Assembly (NCBI GenBank): GCA_028532985.1
Contig: JANCIK010000013.1
Span: forward strand, 806,001-870,000
DNA length: 64,000 bases
Reading direction: 5' to 3'
Origin: Stropharia rugosoannulata
Lineage: Eukaryota > Basidiomycota > Agaricomycetes > Agaricales > Strophariaceae
The notes under the pieces were generated by a model. That model did no database searches, was not told the DNA's origin, and was given only the letters and a program-made list of their open reading frames with translations. The position numbers and the translations under genes are program-made. Position 1 is the first letter of the stretch, and each line of letters begins with the position of its first letter. Of this stretch, positions 35,366 to 46,503 are shown piece by piece.

Positions 35366-36715
35366 AGAGATATAAGATGAGCAGTGCCAGTTCTATTTAA
35401 AAGAAAGTAGGGGGCTGGTCTTATATCTTGCACAATCCTGCTTAAATGTTCATTTATTTATTATATTTCGAGCATAAGATGATCACATAGGCGTGTGATC
35501 AGTATTCTGATGACATTGCTCCGTTTCAGTCTAGAACCAATAACAGATTTGGACGCTCCAAATCAATATTTCCATCTTTGAACAAAATCAGGACCAAAGC
35601 ACACATTATATCTAGCTCTACATCTCCATCTTGAGAAGGATCAGTCTTCGAACACTTCTTTGATGTATAAAATGTGGAATGTGCAATTAATACTAGCACA
35701 GACCTTGTAAAGCTCTTTCTGATCTTTTTGAGAAGTCTGCACAATCTCCTGCCGACGCGAATGTACTTGGATCCATCAAATCACGATAAGAACCTGATGC
35801 AGCTTTTCACGGCATGACATACTTGCCAGAGCTTCTCCGCCACGTCATATTACTTGCAGATTAGTACTAAGCGGTGAGTATGTACTTCTCAAACACTTGA
35901 TCTCAGCACTTTAAATCTGTAATACAGTAGAAATCTTTCAATCTATACTCGAGTACACCATACCAATGTTCTATCAGTCTCAGGATGATGATGGTGAAAA
36001 CTCGGCCAAAACTCGGCCCATGATTATTGGCACTGTATTGATGACTTCCGAGTGGTTTATACGAATGGTAAGCATGTGTGCATTACTCAAGTAGCGAAAT
36101 AGTAGATGCATCGTAAAAATGGCTAACTCCTAAGCGCTTTTGAAGCACATGCATGCTCTAATTTTGTAACTCGTCGGATACGAGTCATTGTATAGTTTAA
36201 GAGTAAAATAATCTTTACCAAAGATGACTTTCAACCAGTTAATTTATATATAAATTGGATGAAACACATGTCACGCGTGGACCTGCGTATTCGTGAAATC
36301 CTATCCCATTGTTACTTGCCACTATTTTTAGTCGATGCAACCGGGCCTACAAACATCTACAACCTACAAATAAGTGCAAGCAGAAATAGCCGAGCACTCA
36401 AGAAATAAGTCCGATCAATTGACGGAAACTCATCGAAAATCATGGTCGTGCCTTTACTGTCGGCTTTGAATGAGGCATTCAAGAGGCATGCAAAAGTCAC
36501 CTGCCTTAGTGGTTGTAGTAAGTTAGAGTGTAGTGAATATAAGTTTATTCAATAATAATACGTTACACGAAGGAGCGTGGGGTAAATATTGCGCGACTGC
36601 GCTTTGGATAGACGGAACTCCTACAGGGTGCCTTGTGACGCCCATTGACCTTTCTATAGCTCAAAAGTGGGTCAGTGACAGTCGCAGAATGACCCATCGC
36701 GGACTCAATGTTTGC
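35366..36715. other. Intergenic, no gene supported
   Basis: About 1.35 kb between two minus-strand membrane-protein genes. An open frame at 35526-35744 on the minus strand has no motif and was not accepted. The part next to 35365 should carry the promoter of copy A. Confidence 0.4.
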
Positions 36716-38368
36716 CTATACACCTACCTGGGGCTGCACTTTTCCAAGCTCTATATCTGAATCCACTTTCAGGTCGACATTGCGGACAATAGACACTTTC
36801 ATGGGCTCTTCTGGCGAGAATCCAGATCTGGTCCCGTGGCCAAATCTTCCCGTCAGCTGAGTGGTATATCGGTTTGCTGTTGTCGCCTCCCTACTCGACT
36901 CTTTGAGAGATCCCGTGATGGTTTGTCTTCGGTTGTTTAGAACAGCAATGAGGCAGTTGGTATATCTAAAGAAGCGGGTAGGTTATGTAGAAAATTTTAG
37001 CGATTGGTTAAACGAGGCGTACAGTTTGCTGAGGATAGCGGTCCTTTCACCGAAAGGTAAGAACAAAAACCCGGTTATGAAAACAACGGAACTTCGGAAC
37101 TTACGGTGGGACCACCAGACTGGAGTGTTTCTATTTCTCGGGTCAATAAAAGTGAAATCAAAATAAAATACGACGCACAGGAACAGCCAAAAAGAGAATC
37201 AGCGCGATAACGGCAGTAATGGCTAGGGTGCACGATAATCAACACGTATTCGACATACCCAACTTTGATAGCTTACTGGTGACTGCATTGGTTTCGACAG
37301 TTGCCCTGATTAATCTTTTAATCATTCCATGTGAAGTAGACGGTACTCGTTCGCGAGCACGAAGAAGCTGTAGAGGTCAGCTCAGATTGAGCAGGCGACA
37401 ATTAAAAGTCAGAACTGACAGTCCAACAAAGGGAGATTGTAATAAGTATATCGGCTGCAGCACTGCACACCAACCATGTCTGGTGATAGTGTGATTTTAT
37501 ATGTCAGTAATCTGCTCATAGAAGGAGATTATAACAACGCACTGTCTGCTCAGCAACTAAGGTGCCAATAAGAGATAGATGCCCGAGTCTATAAGCCTAC
37601 ATGCAGTCGGTGGGTTAAACTTAGCAGTCTAAATTATGGTGGAAAATGGCTTACCCCAACAGCGGTGGCAATTCCTCCGGCGCATTGTGTCAAAGAGATC
37701 TAGGTACGTAAGCATATGATGACCCAAGTAAGCGCTTCAAATAACTCACAGACAAAATCAGAAGAGGTAAAAAGTAGGACTCTTGTAGTCTATGGATTCT
37801 CCAGGAGTAAAACCCTTGCACCACCAAAGCCACTACGGCACCGATCAGAACGACGTCCCACGAGTTGAGGAAGGTGTCGTCCAGCCGGTTCATATCGCCG
37901 AACCCGTACACAAACCAATGGAACGCGTCAGCCGTGATCATACAAGTCTGTAAGACCTCAACTGCTGATAGTCCGTACACTAGCGAATCATTAGTTGTAG
38001 ACACGATAGGAGACGCCGCATGGCATACCCAGAATTTTGATGTGCAAGCTATCCTTGATGTATGTGTCGGAATAGAAATCTTAAATCACGATGAGATCCA
38101 AGGGGGTAATGAGCAGACACTACACTCACACAACTGCGTCATGAGGATCCCCAAGAAACCCCAATTGAAGCATACACCTAAAACCTAAACATCGATTAAC
38201 TCCTTGCATCCCAAAATCGATCGCGACCATCTGTGGACTTGCCGTAGGACCTGTACTAAAGACACACACACACGCGTTAGATTTCTCAAGCGACAGACGG
38301 CATCGATGGACTCACATAAAGGCGATGTCGGCTGGGATAGGCGGCAGAGAGACTCCGTCCGCCGACAT
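36716..38368 (-). CDS. DUF6534-type seven-helix membrane protein
   Basis: Thirteen exons (38316-38368, 38243-38255, 38130-38184, 38029-38079, 37750-37979, 37655-37699, 37543-37596, 37420-37479, 37277-37367, 37179-37222, 37105-37130, 37014-37028, 36716-36965) encode 328 residues. The order of blocks matches the basidiomycete DUF6534 family: PPIPADIAFITGPTVLGVCF, NWGFLGILMTQLYFY, VEVLQTCMITADAFHWFVYG, LIGAVVALVVQGFYSWRI, HLSLIGTLVAEQTTWLVCSA, ADILITISLCWTL, IKRLIRATVETNAVTTITAV and PPKLYASYTNCLIAVLNNR. Function is unknown. Exons of 13, 15 and 26 bases are required by frame and family similarity. Intron 2 probably uses a GCAAGT donor (38242); a GT donor five bases into exon 2 is also in frame but would delete the conserved PTVL. 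Confidence 0.85.
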
Positions 38369-40885
38369 GGTGTCGGATGTGAATATGTGGGTCGTGGACA
38401 GACAATACGAAGATGGAGTCAACGAAGATATGGGGAATGTGCTTTAGGGGCAAACGTGGCTCAGAGTCACGCAATGAGGCACTAAAAGGTACGGTGTGCT
38501 CGGTATAGGAGCCCATCCCGAGCCATGTATCTAGGCGCACCCGGTCCAAGCACATAGAAATACAAATTAGATAGAGATAGCGTTGTCGTCTCGTGAAGTC
38601 CGTTTTCTGTAATCGTCACTACTGTCCTGAAAGATAGTTTGTTATAACGTATATAACCACCTTGTTACTATCAGTGACCGGTTCACCACCAGTAGATACT
38701 GTCATACTATAGTCGGCTCGCTGAACAGGTTACATTGCGAGGGCTCACCGTTTCATAAATCATTATACATACCCTATTAGCGATTAGAATAGGGTTGCGA
38801 TTATGATTCACGCGCGCCGGCTCATGCTGAGAATGGAGACGGAGAAAGACAAACAGGAGCTGCCCGCTAGACTTTGCCGTGTGTTAGATAGCAGCGTCAT
38901 TCAGCTCAAGCCCTCAAAACTGGAGCTAGAACAGCAGATCCCGTCAAGCTTCGTCAGAGACTCTGAGTGCCCTCTCTTATATAGTTCGATAATTGAATCC
39001 TATGTCGACATAAGCACCTGCCCTGGGGCCTGTACTATCTATATTATGTCAGATTATGTCCCCGACTCGAAAGCGACGAAGTGGCGAATTTGAAATATGC
39101 TTGGTGGTGATCGGAATACGATAATACAATGCCCTGAATCGCCCCGTTTCAAGTCTTTTCACATGCGCGACCTGCTTTATTAGCGTGCGTTGTATGAGGT
39201 TGTATGTAGAGTACATCGCAGTCGTTGCGTCATTGAGTGGTCGTGGACCTTAGTGGACGCGACATTTGCCCTCTGCACGAACGTATATGTAGCGCATAGT
39301 ATCTTGATTTCTTATCGTTTCATAGCGGGAGTACAGCGACGACAACGTGGCGGGAAGACAAGCGACAGGGGGCAGAAAAGGAGCGAGAGGTGCTGCGAGG
39401 CCACTTTAAGGCACCGCTGACTGTGGATGTTCAGATTTAACCGCCGGCATCTCGGCGCAATCTCCGGCACATTTCGTGGTCGTTCGAAAGGCTTCGAGCG
39501 ACGCTCTCGTTCAAGTCTTAACGCGCAGGCCACATTATCAAAAATAAGTAGCCAAGATGCATGAATGTGGGCTTACATGTACTTTATATTCCACAGTATT
39601 TTATATATATAAGCTTTGAAATTTGAGAGAGCCGTCCAAACACGCAATCCAGAGTGTGCCGCTGGGACTTGTGCGCAAACATAGTCTATTAGTACTGTAC
39701 CCGGATTTGCCATTGTATGGAGTAGGCAGTCTTCGCACTGCCTTACATTGGCTGCAAACTTCCGCACCTACCCAGATCGTATGACTGACGTTGCTGAAGT
39801 AACATATTTGCTTGGTGCTGCAAGCTTTACGCAGTTGGTCTCACTTGTTCGGCCGCAAGTCCAAAGTGACAACTATGTAGATCAATTTTTAGCTTGTTAT
39901 AGTACACAATGACAACTTATGTAAATGATTTCCCCTTCATATCACCACTGAATAATTGTGGCATTGAAAATTCTATAAGTATCTTTCAACAAAGAAAGAA
40001 TGCTTGAATCCCATTACAAGCTAACATAGCTGCTCCGAATCGGTTCCAAATATGGCTTACCATACACAGTCAAGGACTCAAGGAGCCGATTGAAGTGAGA
40101 TATTTGACAAGGCAGCTGAGTCAACCGTGCCTTTGTAATGGAAAATTATCGCGCTTTCCATCGGCGTTGTGCGCAGTCCCAACTTTAGCATAAGCTAATA
40201 ACGAGATAAACCGAGTTTCTGCCCACAGACATGGTTACGGGGATGTCCTCCCTGGTCAGGTGACGCGTCCTATATGGCGCGCCCACCCCCTGGGGTTCCT
40301 CATCTCTCTGTCTTTCGTTCTTCCATCCACCTTCTGGTGAGTTGCTCGGTCTATTCGTCTCTTTTCCCTAGGCTCTATCCGTGGCGGAGTCGACCCGACG
40401 CCGGACGCGCCCGTCCATCGCCCACGCACATGGAAACGCGTGGGTTATGTGACATCACTGATTGCGCCTGTCAGAAGCGATGATTCGGCAGTGCGTTGCT
40501 TACGGCAATTCCGCTTGCGTTGGATAACAGGGACGGAGTGTCTCTTAAAGGTCTTAAGCAAGTCTAGCATGACTAGACGAGGCGATGTGGGGTTCCAGCC
40601 TAGTTGGCTAGTTTCTGGAGGCTGCCAGTGTGGTGGCTGCGCGCCGTCAGTTCTACATATATGTTCTGGGAGATTGGTTGGGGATTGGGGACATTTCTAT
40701 TTTTGCTGTTGGCTGTTGTGGCTGAAGCTGAAGCCTGAAAGTTTCAAGTTTCAACCTTTCAAGACCAGCGTTGTCCGCCGCTTGGCATCGGCCCGGCGGT
40801 TGCTGTGTTGTTCTTCCTTTCACCACCACCTACATACCGCCCACCACCATATGATCTACTCCTTAATTCACCTCCAGAGGCTGCC
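38369..40885. other. Long intergenic region, no gene seen
   Basis: About 2.5 kb between divergent genes (DUF6534 and NT-C2). It holds a short (AC)n run near 38261 and scattered short open frames without splice support. The C/T-rich stretch 40270-40880 is probably promoter and 5' leader of the NT-C2 gene. Confidence 0.4.
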
Positions 40886-42816
40886 ATGTCACCGCGCTCA
40901 GCCTCTCTAGATATCCCACCGGTGCCACAAAACCACCATACACGACCTCCCGCACTATTTCTCGGAAAGCCCAGTCTCGGAGACGCCAGCGCCAGCAGCA
41001 CATCCCTTAATTCTCTCCAGCCGTCTCAACCACCGACACCGTTTCGACCTCATATCAGCTTATCTGGGCTCCTTCCAAAATATGCCGTATTTCGCACGCG
41101 AATCACCATTCATCAGGTCCATAGCGTGCCATTCGTCAGTGGCGAATTTGCTGTACGCTGGAAGCTCAAAGGTGTACATAACCCGGCCAGTGTTGGGTTG
41201 TTCGAGCGCGTCGTGAAGAGCAGTGACAAGGGAAAGGCAAAGGAGGAGTTGAGCAGGCCTGGTACGCCGACCGAGACGGAGGGGGGGTGGAGGTCGAGAA
41301 GGAAGCCAACGGCGCCCGCATTATTATCATCTGCGACATCTAAGATGCAGCCGCATCACCCAATTGGTGAAGGGCATACGAGCTCTAGTAGCTCTATGTC
41401 CGCGACGACATCGACCTCTGCCACTGAATCGACGCCAACGGTCTCCGGCACGGCCACTACATCTGGCTTCACATCGGCCACTGCCACATCTACTTCCAAC
41501 TCTCCATCCTTGCTCGCACCACCACGTACGCTGTATAGATCCTCATCTTCTACGATGTTGGTGCCAGCCGCTTCGACCTTGCCGTTGCCGCCGCCTCTGA
41601 TGGCTGCGCGGGGAATGACGCCATTTCTGCCGTTGAAGGAGCACGCGGTCGTATGGGGCCACACGCTCGATACCTTTTTGCGGATAGAAATAGACCGCGA
41701 GACGGCGGTACTGAATGCGTGTCAGGCCAAGCTAGTCGTCATGCAGCGTGTAGTTGCCACGGATAGCAAAACAGCGAGGAATGCGGGGAAGCCCCAGAGT
41801 CCACGCCTTGGCGCTGTATATCTCAATCTCGCAGAATATGTAGGCCAAGGTCTGATAGAGAGGCGGTATTTGCTAAGGGAGAGTAAAGTGAATGCAACCT
41901 TACGGGTGAGTTCCTCCTTCAGCGTCATTTTTGCTTACTGATATATTTAAAGGTGACCGTCGAGATGGAGTATGTCTCAGGATCGACAACGTATACGCCA
42001 CCTCCCCTCGCACCGGGCGAGATTTTGACAGGCATCGCAGGCTATCTAGAACAGGACATCGTGAAGCGGCGGCCGAAAGTTCACGATGTTTATGGCCCAT
42101 ATCGCGACCAAAAAGAGCTAGAGATTGACCTACTCGGTGCTACGGTTAGGAGTGATCAAGAATCAATACATGATCGTTCCGAGGCTCCCTCACCGTCGCC
42201 GACAATATCTACGCGGTCCTCGCACACCCCCGGCAATTCAAAGACAACTGAATACACACGACGCGGCGATGTGGGCGCAACGTTCGATGTTCACCGCTTG
42301 CCGTTCGCATACGGCACGAAGACGACGGAAACTTTGATCGAGGCGCTCTTCAACCCGACGCGAACGACAGAGCAACGCAATGAGAGCCCTTTTACGTATT
42401 ACGAGCCGCCTGAAGCGGACGGTGAGCCCTCCGTCGGGACTGCGCTTATCACGCCGTTAACTGCAACGGCTACGCCAGGAACTGCACGGCCGCCAGGGCC
42501 AAGGCAGGCGAGTGTGAGCACGACGGATACGAACACCTTTGCAGACATGGCGTCTGCGTTTGGAACGAATTCGACAACGACAAGTACGACCACGAGTAGC
42601 TGTGCTGCCAGCATACGTACAACCGAGTCTTCGGCTGCCAGAGGTCGCAGGGGTTGGGATTGGGATAGGGCGAGGGAACGGACGCCTATGCCAGATAGCA
42701 GGAATATTGACAGTGAGTCGGCTGCTGGACAAGTTTCCGAGCAGAATGCAGGTGGCATGCGCAGTTGGTGGAAGAGGAAGATACATGGCGCTGCTGTTGT
42801 GGGCACGAAAGCATGA
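40886..42816 (+). CDS. NT-C2 domain protein (EEIG1/EHBP1 N-terminal C2 type)
   Basis: Two exons (40886-41905 and 41953-42816) encode 627 residues. The NT-C2 domain is split by a low-complexity insert: its first strands read LPKYAVFRTRITIHQVHSVP and SGEFAVRWKLKGVHNP near residues 62-100, and it resumes with LKEHAVVWGHTLDTFLRIEI, LGAVYLNLAEYVGQGLIERR and VNATLRVTVEMEYVSG near 250-350. The insert (about residues 115-235) and the C-terminal 250 residues are Ser/Thr/Pro-rich. In animals, EEIG1/FAM102 and EHBP1 link such domains to endocytic trafficking and actin; in fungi the role is largely unknown. The ATG at 40886 is the first in frame. The gene looks intact. Confidence 0.87.
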
Positions 42817-43565
42817 TAGATTCGGGATGGCAAGGTTAGGCCTTGGTAATGATTACAGCGTTTATTATGTTTATGATTTTGATTACTTACTTTTTACTTT
42901 CGTTTGATCTAATTTCTGGTTCTGGGTATTTTAATGGGTAGTTAGTAGTACGGATGTTAAAGTATTGTACAATGATATAGTTAACTTATATTTTCCATTG
43001 GTATAGTTTTTGTATGGATTGTCTTTTTTGTTAAACATCTTTCTCCTAAGGTAGAATTTCGGAATGGGTCGGAAGGACATTGAGCTGGGAGGATAAGGAA
43101 CGCAGAACGCAGAACCTACATGTGGTTTCTAAAGCTCCGTTGATCCGCAACGAATAAATAAATAAATCCGGCAACGCCGCTGCCCTATTCTTCAAGTAAG
43201 TTTGTGTACTGCCTTTGTATTCTCTACCAGTCTGGGGCTCTGGAGAATGCATTATCATAGGTTCTTAGCATTTAATCCGACTTAAATTTGTTCACGAGCT
43301 GATCCGACTAGCTATTTGCCATAACACATTTAATACAAGTTCTTCTAGTTACCATTAAGTCCGATTGAGACTTCTGCAAATTATGGGATAGTATAACTCT
43401 AGTAATAAAGATAGCACAGTGCGTTCTTTTTACTTTGCTTGGTAGTAGCCGTGCATGTACTAGGTATTACTACCCTGTCAACCGTTAATTCTCGACCTTC
43501 ATTCTGCTCAAAAAATCATTGATACCACTGTCATAGGCTATAACTGAGGGAGGCGTGTTAAAATT
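42817..43565. other. Intergenic, no gene seen
   Basis: About 750 bases, A/T-rich near 42860-43050, containing 3' ends only. The following 220 bases are the repeat listed next. Confidence 0.4.
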
Positions 43566-43772
43566 GACGCATCACAGAGTACTTAGTCTTGAGAATGTTG
43601 TTGAATTTTCCGGAAACTCCCATCGAGCTCTCGGTGTTTTATGTTTCTTGCTCGTGCACACAGCAAAATAAATAGTCGGAACACAAGAAGCATTTTAATT
43701 CGCTTGGTACTAGGTACATTTACTCATACATATGTCGCACTTACTACTACCGCTCTACATATGAGTTTATTG
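43566..43772. repeat. Copy A of a 207-bp direct repeat, just past the HET stop
   Basis: This stretch aligns along its whole length with 46264-46470 in the same orientation, clearly above 80 percent identical by eye with a few small gaps. Shared words include CTTAGTCTTGAGAATGTTGT, GAATTTTCCGGAAAC, CTCGTGCACACAGCAAAATA and GAGTTTATTG. It ends 14 bases before the HET stop codon. Confidence 0.85.
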
Positions 43773-43785
43773 CATGTGCATGGGG

Positions 43786-45799
43786 TCACAAATACAGCAT
43801 TATGTGCTGTAGTCCATTGTGCTCCAAAGCACTTTGATGGATTTTTATGCCCGCACCGTTTTTGTTCCCGTCCTTTAAAGATCGCAAGGTAAATACTGGA
43901 GGGGGAGTATCAATCTGAAATGACAGTGTTTTGATCTTATCAGTTGATTCAATGTGCCCAGGATACTGGCCCCCACAGTCCAGAGGGATTGAAATGCAGG
44001 GATTTCCGATTTTAACCCAGCCATTGTCCAAGGAAAAGTTCACAATCCCAAAAAATGCTATGGAAGACAAGGGCAGCTTCGAAGAGTAGTAGATGCTGCT
44101 GTCCAGTAAATCAAAGTCCCAAACTCGACCATACAAGTCAGCTTTGGGGATGAATTTACCTTCGGACCAGTAGTTTCTGAATCCTGGAAGAAGGAGTAGG
44201 TGCATTCGTAGGCCAACATGTGTTGGGAGGAATGGTTCAATAGGGATTACGTTGTTCAGTTGCGAGATGGTGGTGTCCGACTGGATAATGTAATCAAAGG
44301 CAGTAGAGCGGTCACGATATACTTCCACTGTGCTAGGGATGACACTTCTACTGACATTTGAATAGCCGTGGTTGAAAAGGTCCATGACATTCCGCTTTGT
44401 GTTGATAAGCTCGCGCATTAGTCGGGTGAAAGCACTCGTAGCACCTTCGCCATATGCTGTTGATATGCTGACACCAAGAAGGCCCATGAGAGAGTAGGCG
44501 GTATCCTCTTCGCGCGTCACATGCCTACCACACGCCATCCGCAATCGTCTGGATAACGGAATTTCGTCGTTGTCCCCATATCTAAAGAGACGCCACTCCT
44601 GTGACGTTATGCCTGCAGCAGCTGTAAGAGTTTCGTCGTCGCAAGTCGTGTATTGCCATTGCATGTCGTATATGACGACCTTCTTCGGTGCAACTAGCTC
44701 TTGCAGCGTCCATCCCCGTGTGAACCAAGAGTCCTCGGTAATTTTGTCCATTGATCGCGTCTCTGACAGATAGACAATGCATTGAGCGGCGTGGCGGTAC
44801 CATTTGTACATGGATCGGATGGCCTCGTCTAATTCGGCACTACTATCTTTGTTGATGCAGCATGTATCGATCCAACCCAGATAGTTTCCATGGATTTGTG
44901 CGGAGACTCTGCAGAACCTTTTAACTTTTTCAAAACCTCTAGGATTCTGCGCTCTTGTACCCCAGTTGTGATACAAAATTTCCCCGGACAGGTCCTTTGT
45001 CCATGTGTGAGAGAGTATACTGTATTGCGTATATGTGTCAATGAGCCCCGTCATGGTTATGTTTACCCAAGGCGTGTATCGCAGAATGTCTCCCGTAGGA
45101 TCTTTTTCCAGTAAACGTATCAGGTCGGGTAGAAAGTCGGTGTCGTGTATATTTTTGCATATTATGTCTGCTAAGAATTGGACCAGTTCCCGGTGGTCAA
45201 CAAGATGAATGTCAGATCCAGTCGCATCGAATGCCAATAGCCGTGTCGGCAGTTTAGATACAGAGCTGCGCAGTCTGTTTGATACATCACGCTTGAAAAC
45301 ATCTTCAACTTGAGGCGCTTATCAGTAAAATACATAGGACACTTTGAGCACATACATTTCGCCGGTATTGAGTGATGTCTGGCACCTTTGACTGGTTCAG
45401 AGGTTTGAGGGACCAGTGCTGATGCTGATGAAACATGCGGGGTACTGGAACTTGGTAACATAAATAATTTCTTAGTACGATAATCATCGACAGTCTCCGC
45501 AATCAGCGCCTTGAGGCAATCAAGCAGTTGAATATCAGCAGATTTAACAGAAGTGCTTCGACCTGTTATATTGAATAAATTGTCGCTATTTTCTGCATAG
45601 AGCCTGGCCATACCTTGTTTCGTCTCATCGACAATAGTATCTAATAATTTAGATACAGTTTAAAGACTACGCAATGGAAGAAGAAGCAATACTTACCTGA
45701 CGAAAGACATTCATATACAATGGGCCTCACAAAATTTGCCAGTGCTTCAAGAAGGCCCTTAGCCTGCCGACTGTCTGTAGTATCTCCTGACGCGGGCAT
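43786..45799 (-). CDS. HET-domain (heterokaryon-incompatibility-type) protein
   Basis: Three exons (45697-45799, 45356-45640, 43786-45308) encode 636 residues. The HET domain begins near residue 222 with YTQYSILSHTW and continues with RFCRVSAQIHGNYLGWIDTC, CINKDSSAELDEAIRSMYKW, QCIVYLSETRS and SWFTRGWTLQELVAPKKVVI. After it comes EEDTAYSLMGLLGVSISTAY, the usual end of the HET region, then about 200 residues without a recognised repeat domain. The first 220 residues form an unusual extension with two predicted helical blocks and a Ser/Pro linker. HET proteins control self/non-self recognition at hyphal fusion and can trigger cell death; many fungal HET paralogues are untested. The start is the only ATG that reads through exon 1. 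Confidence 0.9.
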
Positions 45800-46263
45800 G
45801 TCTAGCAAATTCCACTTTTCGCTATAGTATTAGATCCTGTTGGTAAATAGGTAGACTTCAGGACCTAAAACAAGACGGATAACAAGACTGAGACAGCTTA
45901 CTATGGAGGCAGGAAGAAAACAGCGCAGGATTGGACGTGAGAATGCGCTGCACATCTTCCTATTTCAAGACGACATAGCACAGCCTCACACTCGGATGCT
46001 TGGTGATCAAGTGGTATGTAAGTATGTATCGCTTTCAAAGAGTGATGTTGGTGAGTAGTACGCTGCCACTTTGTACTCGCGCACTCGAGCACTCGAGCAG
46101 ATGTTGGAATGGCGGGCGCTGCCGAGCTCCTTCCGTTTTCTCACGCTGACTTCGAAACGAAGTGGTTTGACAGATTCCATGTATCGTGAAATCGGGTGGC
46201 GTGTATAAACAGAGAGATACTTTCTGAGAGGCGGCAACGCTCAAGTCGCGACCAGATGGACAA
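45800..46263. other. Intergenic, HET promoter region
   Basis: About 460 bases between the HET start codon and repeat copy B. It contains the tandem word GCACTCGAGCACTCGAGCA near 46080 and no gene. Confidence 0.4.
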
Positions 46264-46470
46264 GCCGCATCACGTATTACTTAGTCTTGAGAATGTTGTT
46301 GAATTTTCCGGAAACCCATCGAGTTCCGGATGCTTTATGTTTTCTAGAGTAGCTCGTGCACACAGCAAAATAAATAGTCAGAACACAAGAAGCATTTCAA
46401 TTTGCTTAGTATGTGCATTCATTATACATATGCTGCACTTATTACTACCGCTCTAGGTATGAGTTTATTG
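46264..46470. repeat. Copy B of the 207-bp direct repeat, just past the WSC stop
   Basis: Direct-orientation partner of 43566-43772, about 2.7 kb away. It ends 34 bases before the stop codon of the WSC gene, so each of the two neighbouring minus-strand genes is followed by one copy. Confidence 0.85.
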
Positions 46471-46503
46471 TATAAACACTGGAAGGGGACATACATGGCA
46501 TTT

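Noticed and set aside
35526..35744. Minus-strand frame upstream of DUF6533 copy A
   Set aside because: No motif, no splice continuity and no clear likeness to the hypothetical gene upstream of copy B.
38255..38275. (AC)n microsatellite
   Set aside because: Too short to be of note; lies within the first intron of the DUF6534 gene.
40805..40885. Upstream extension of the NT-C2 protein
   Set aside because: It also depends on a TTG start; the ATG at 40886 is the first in frame.
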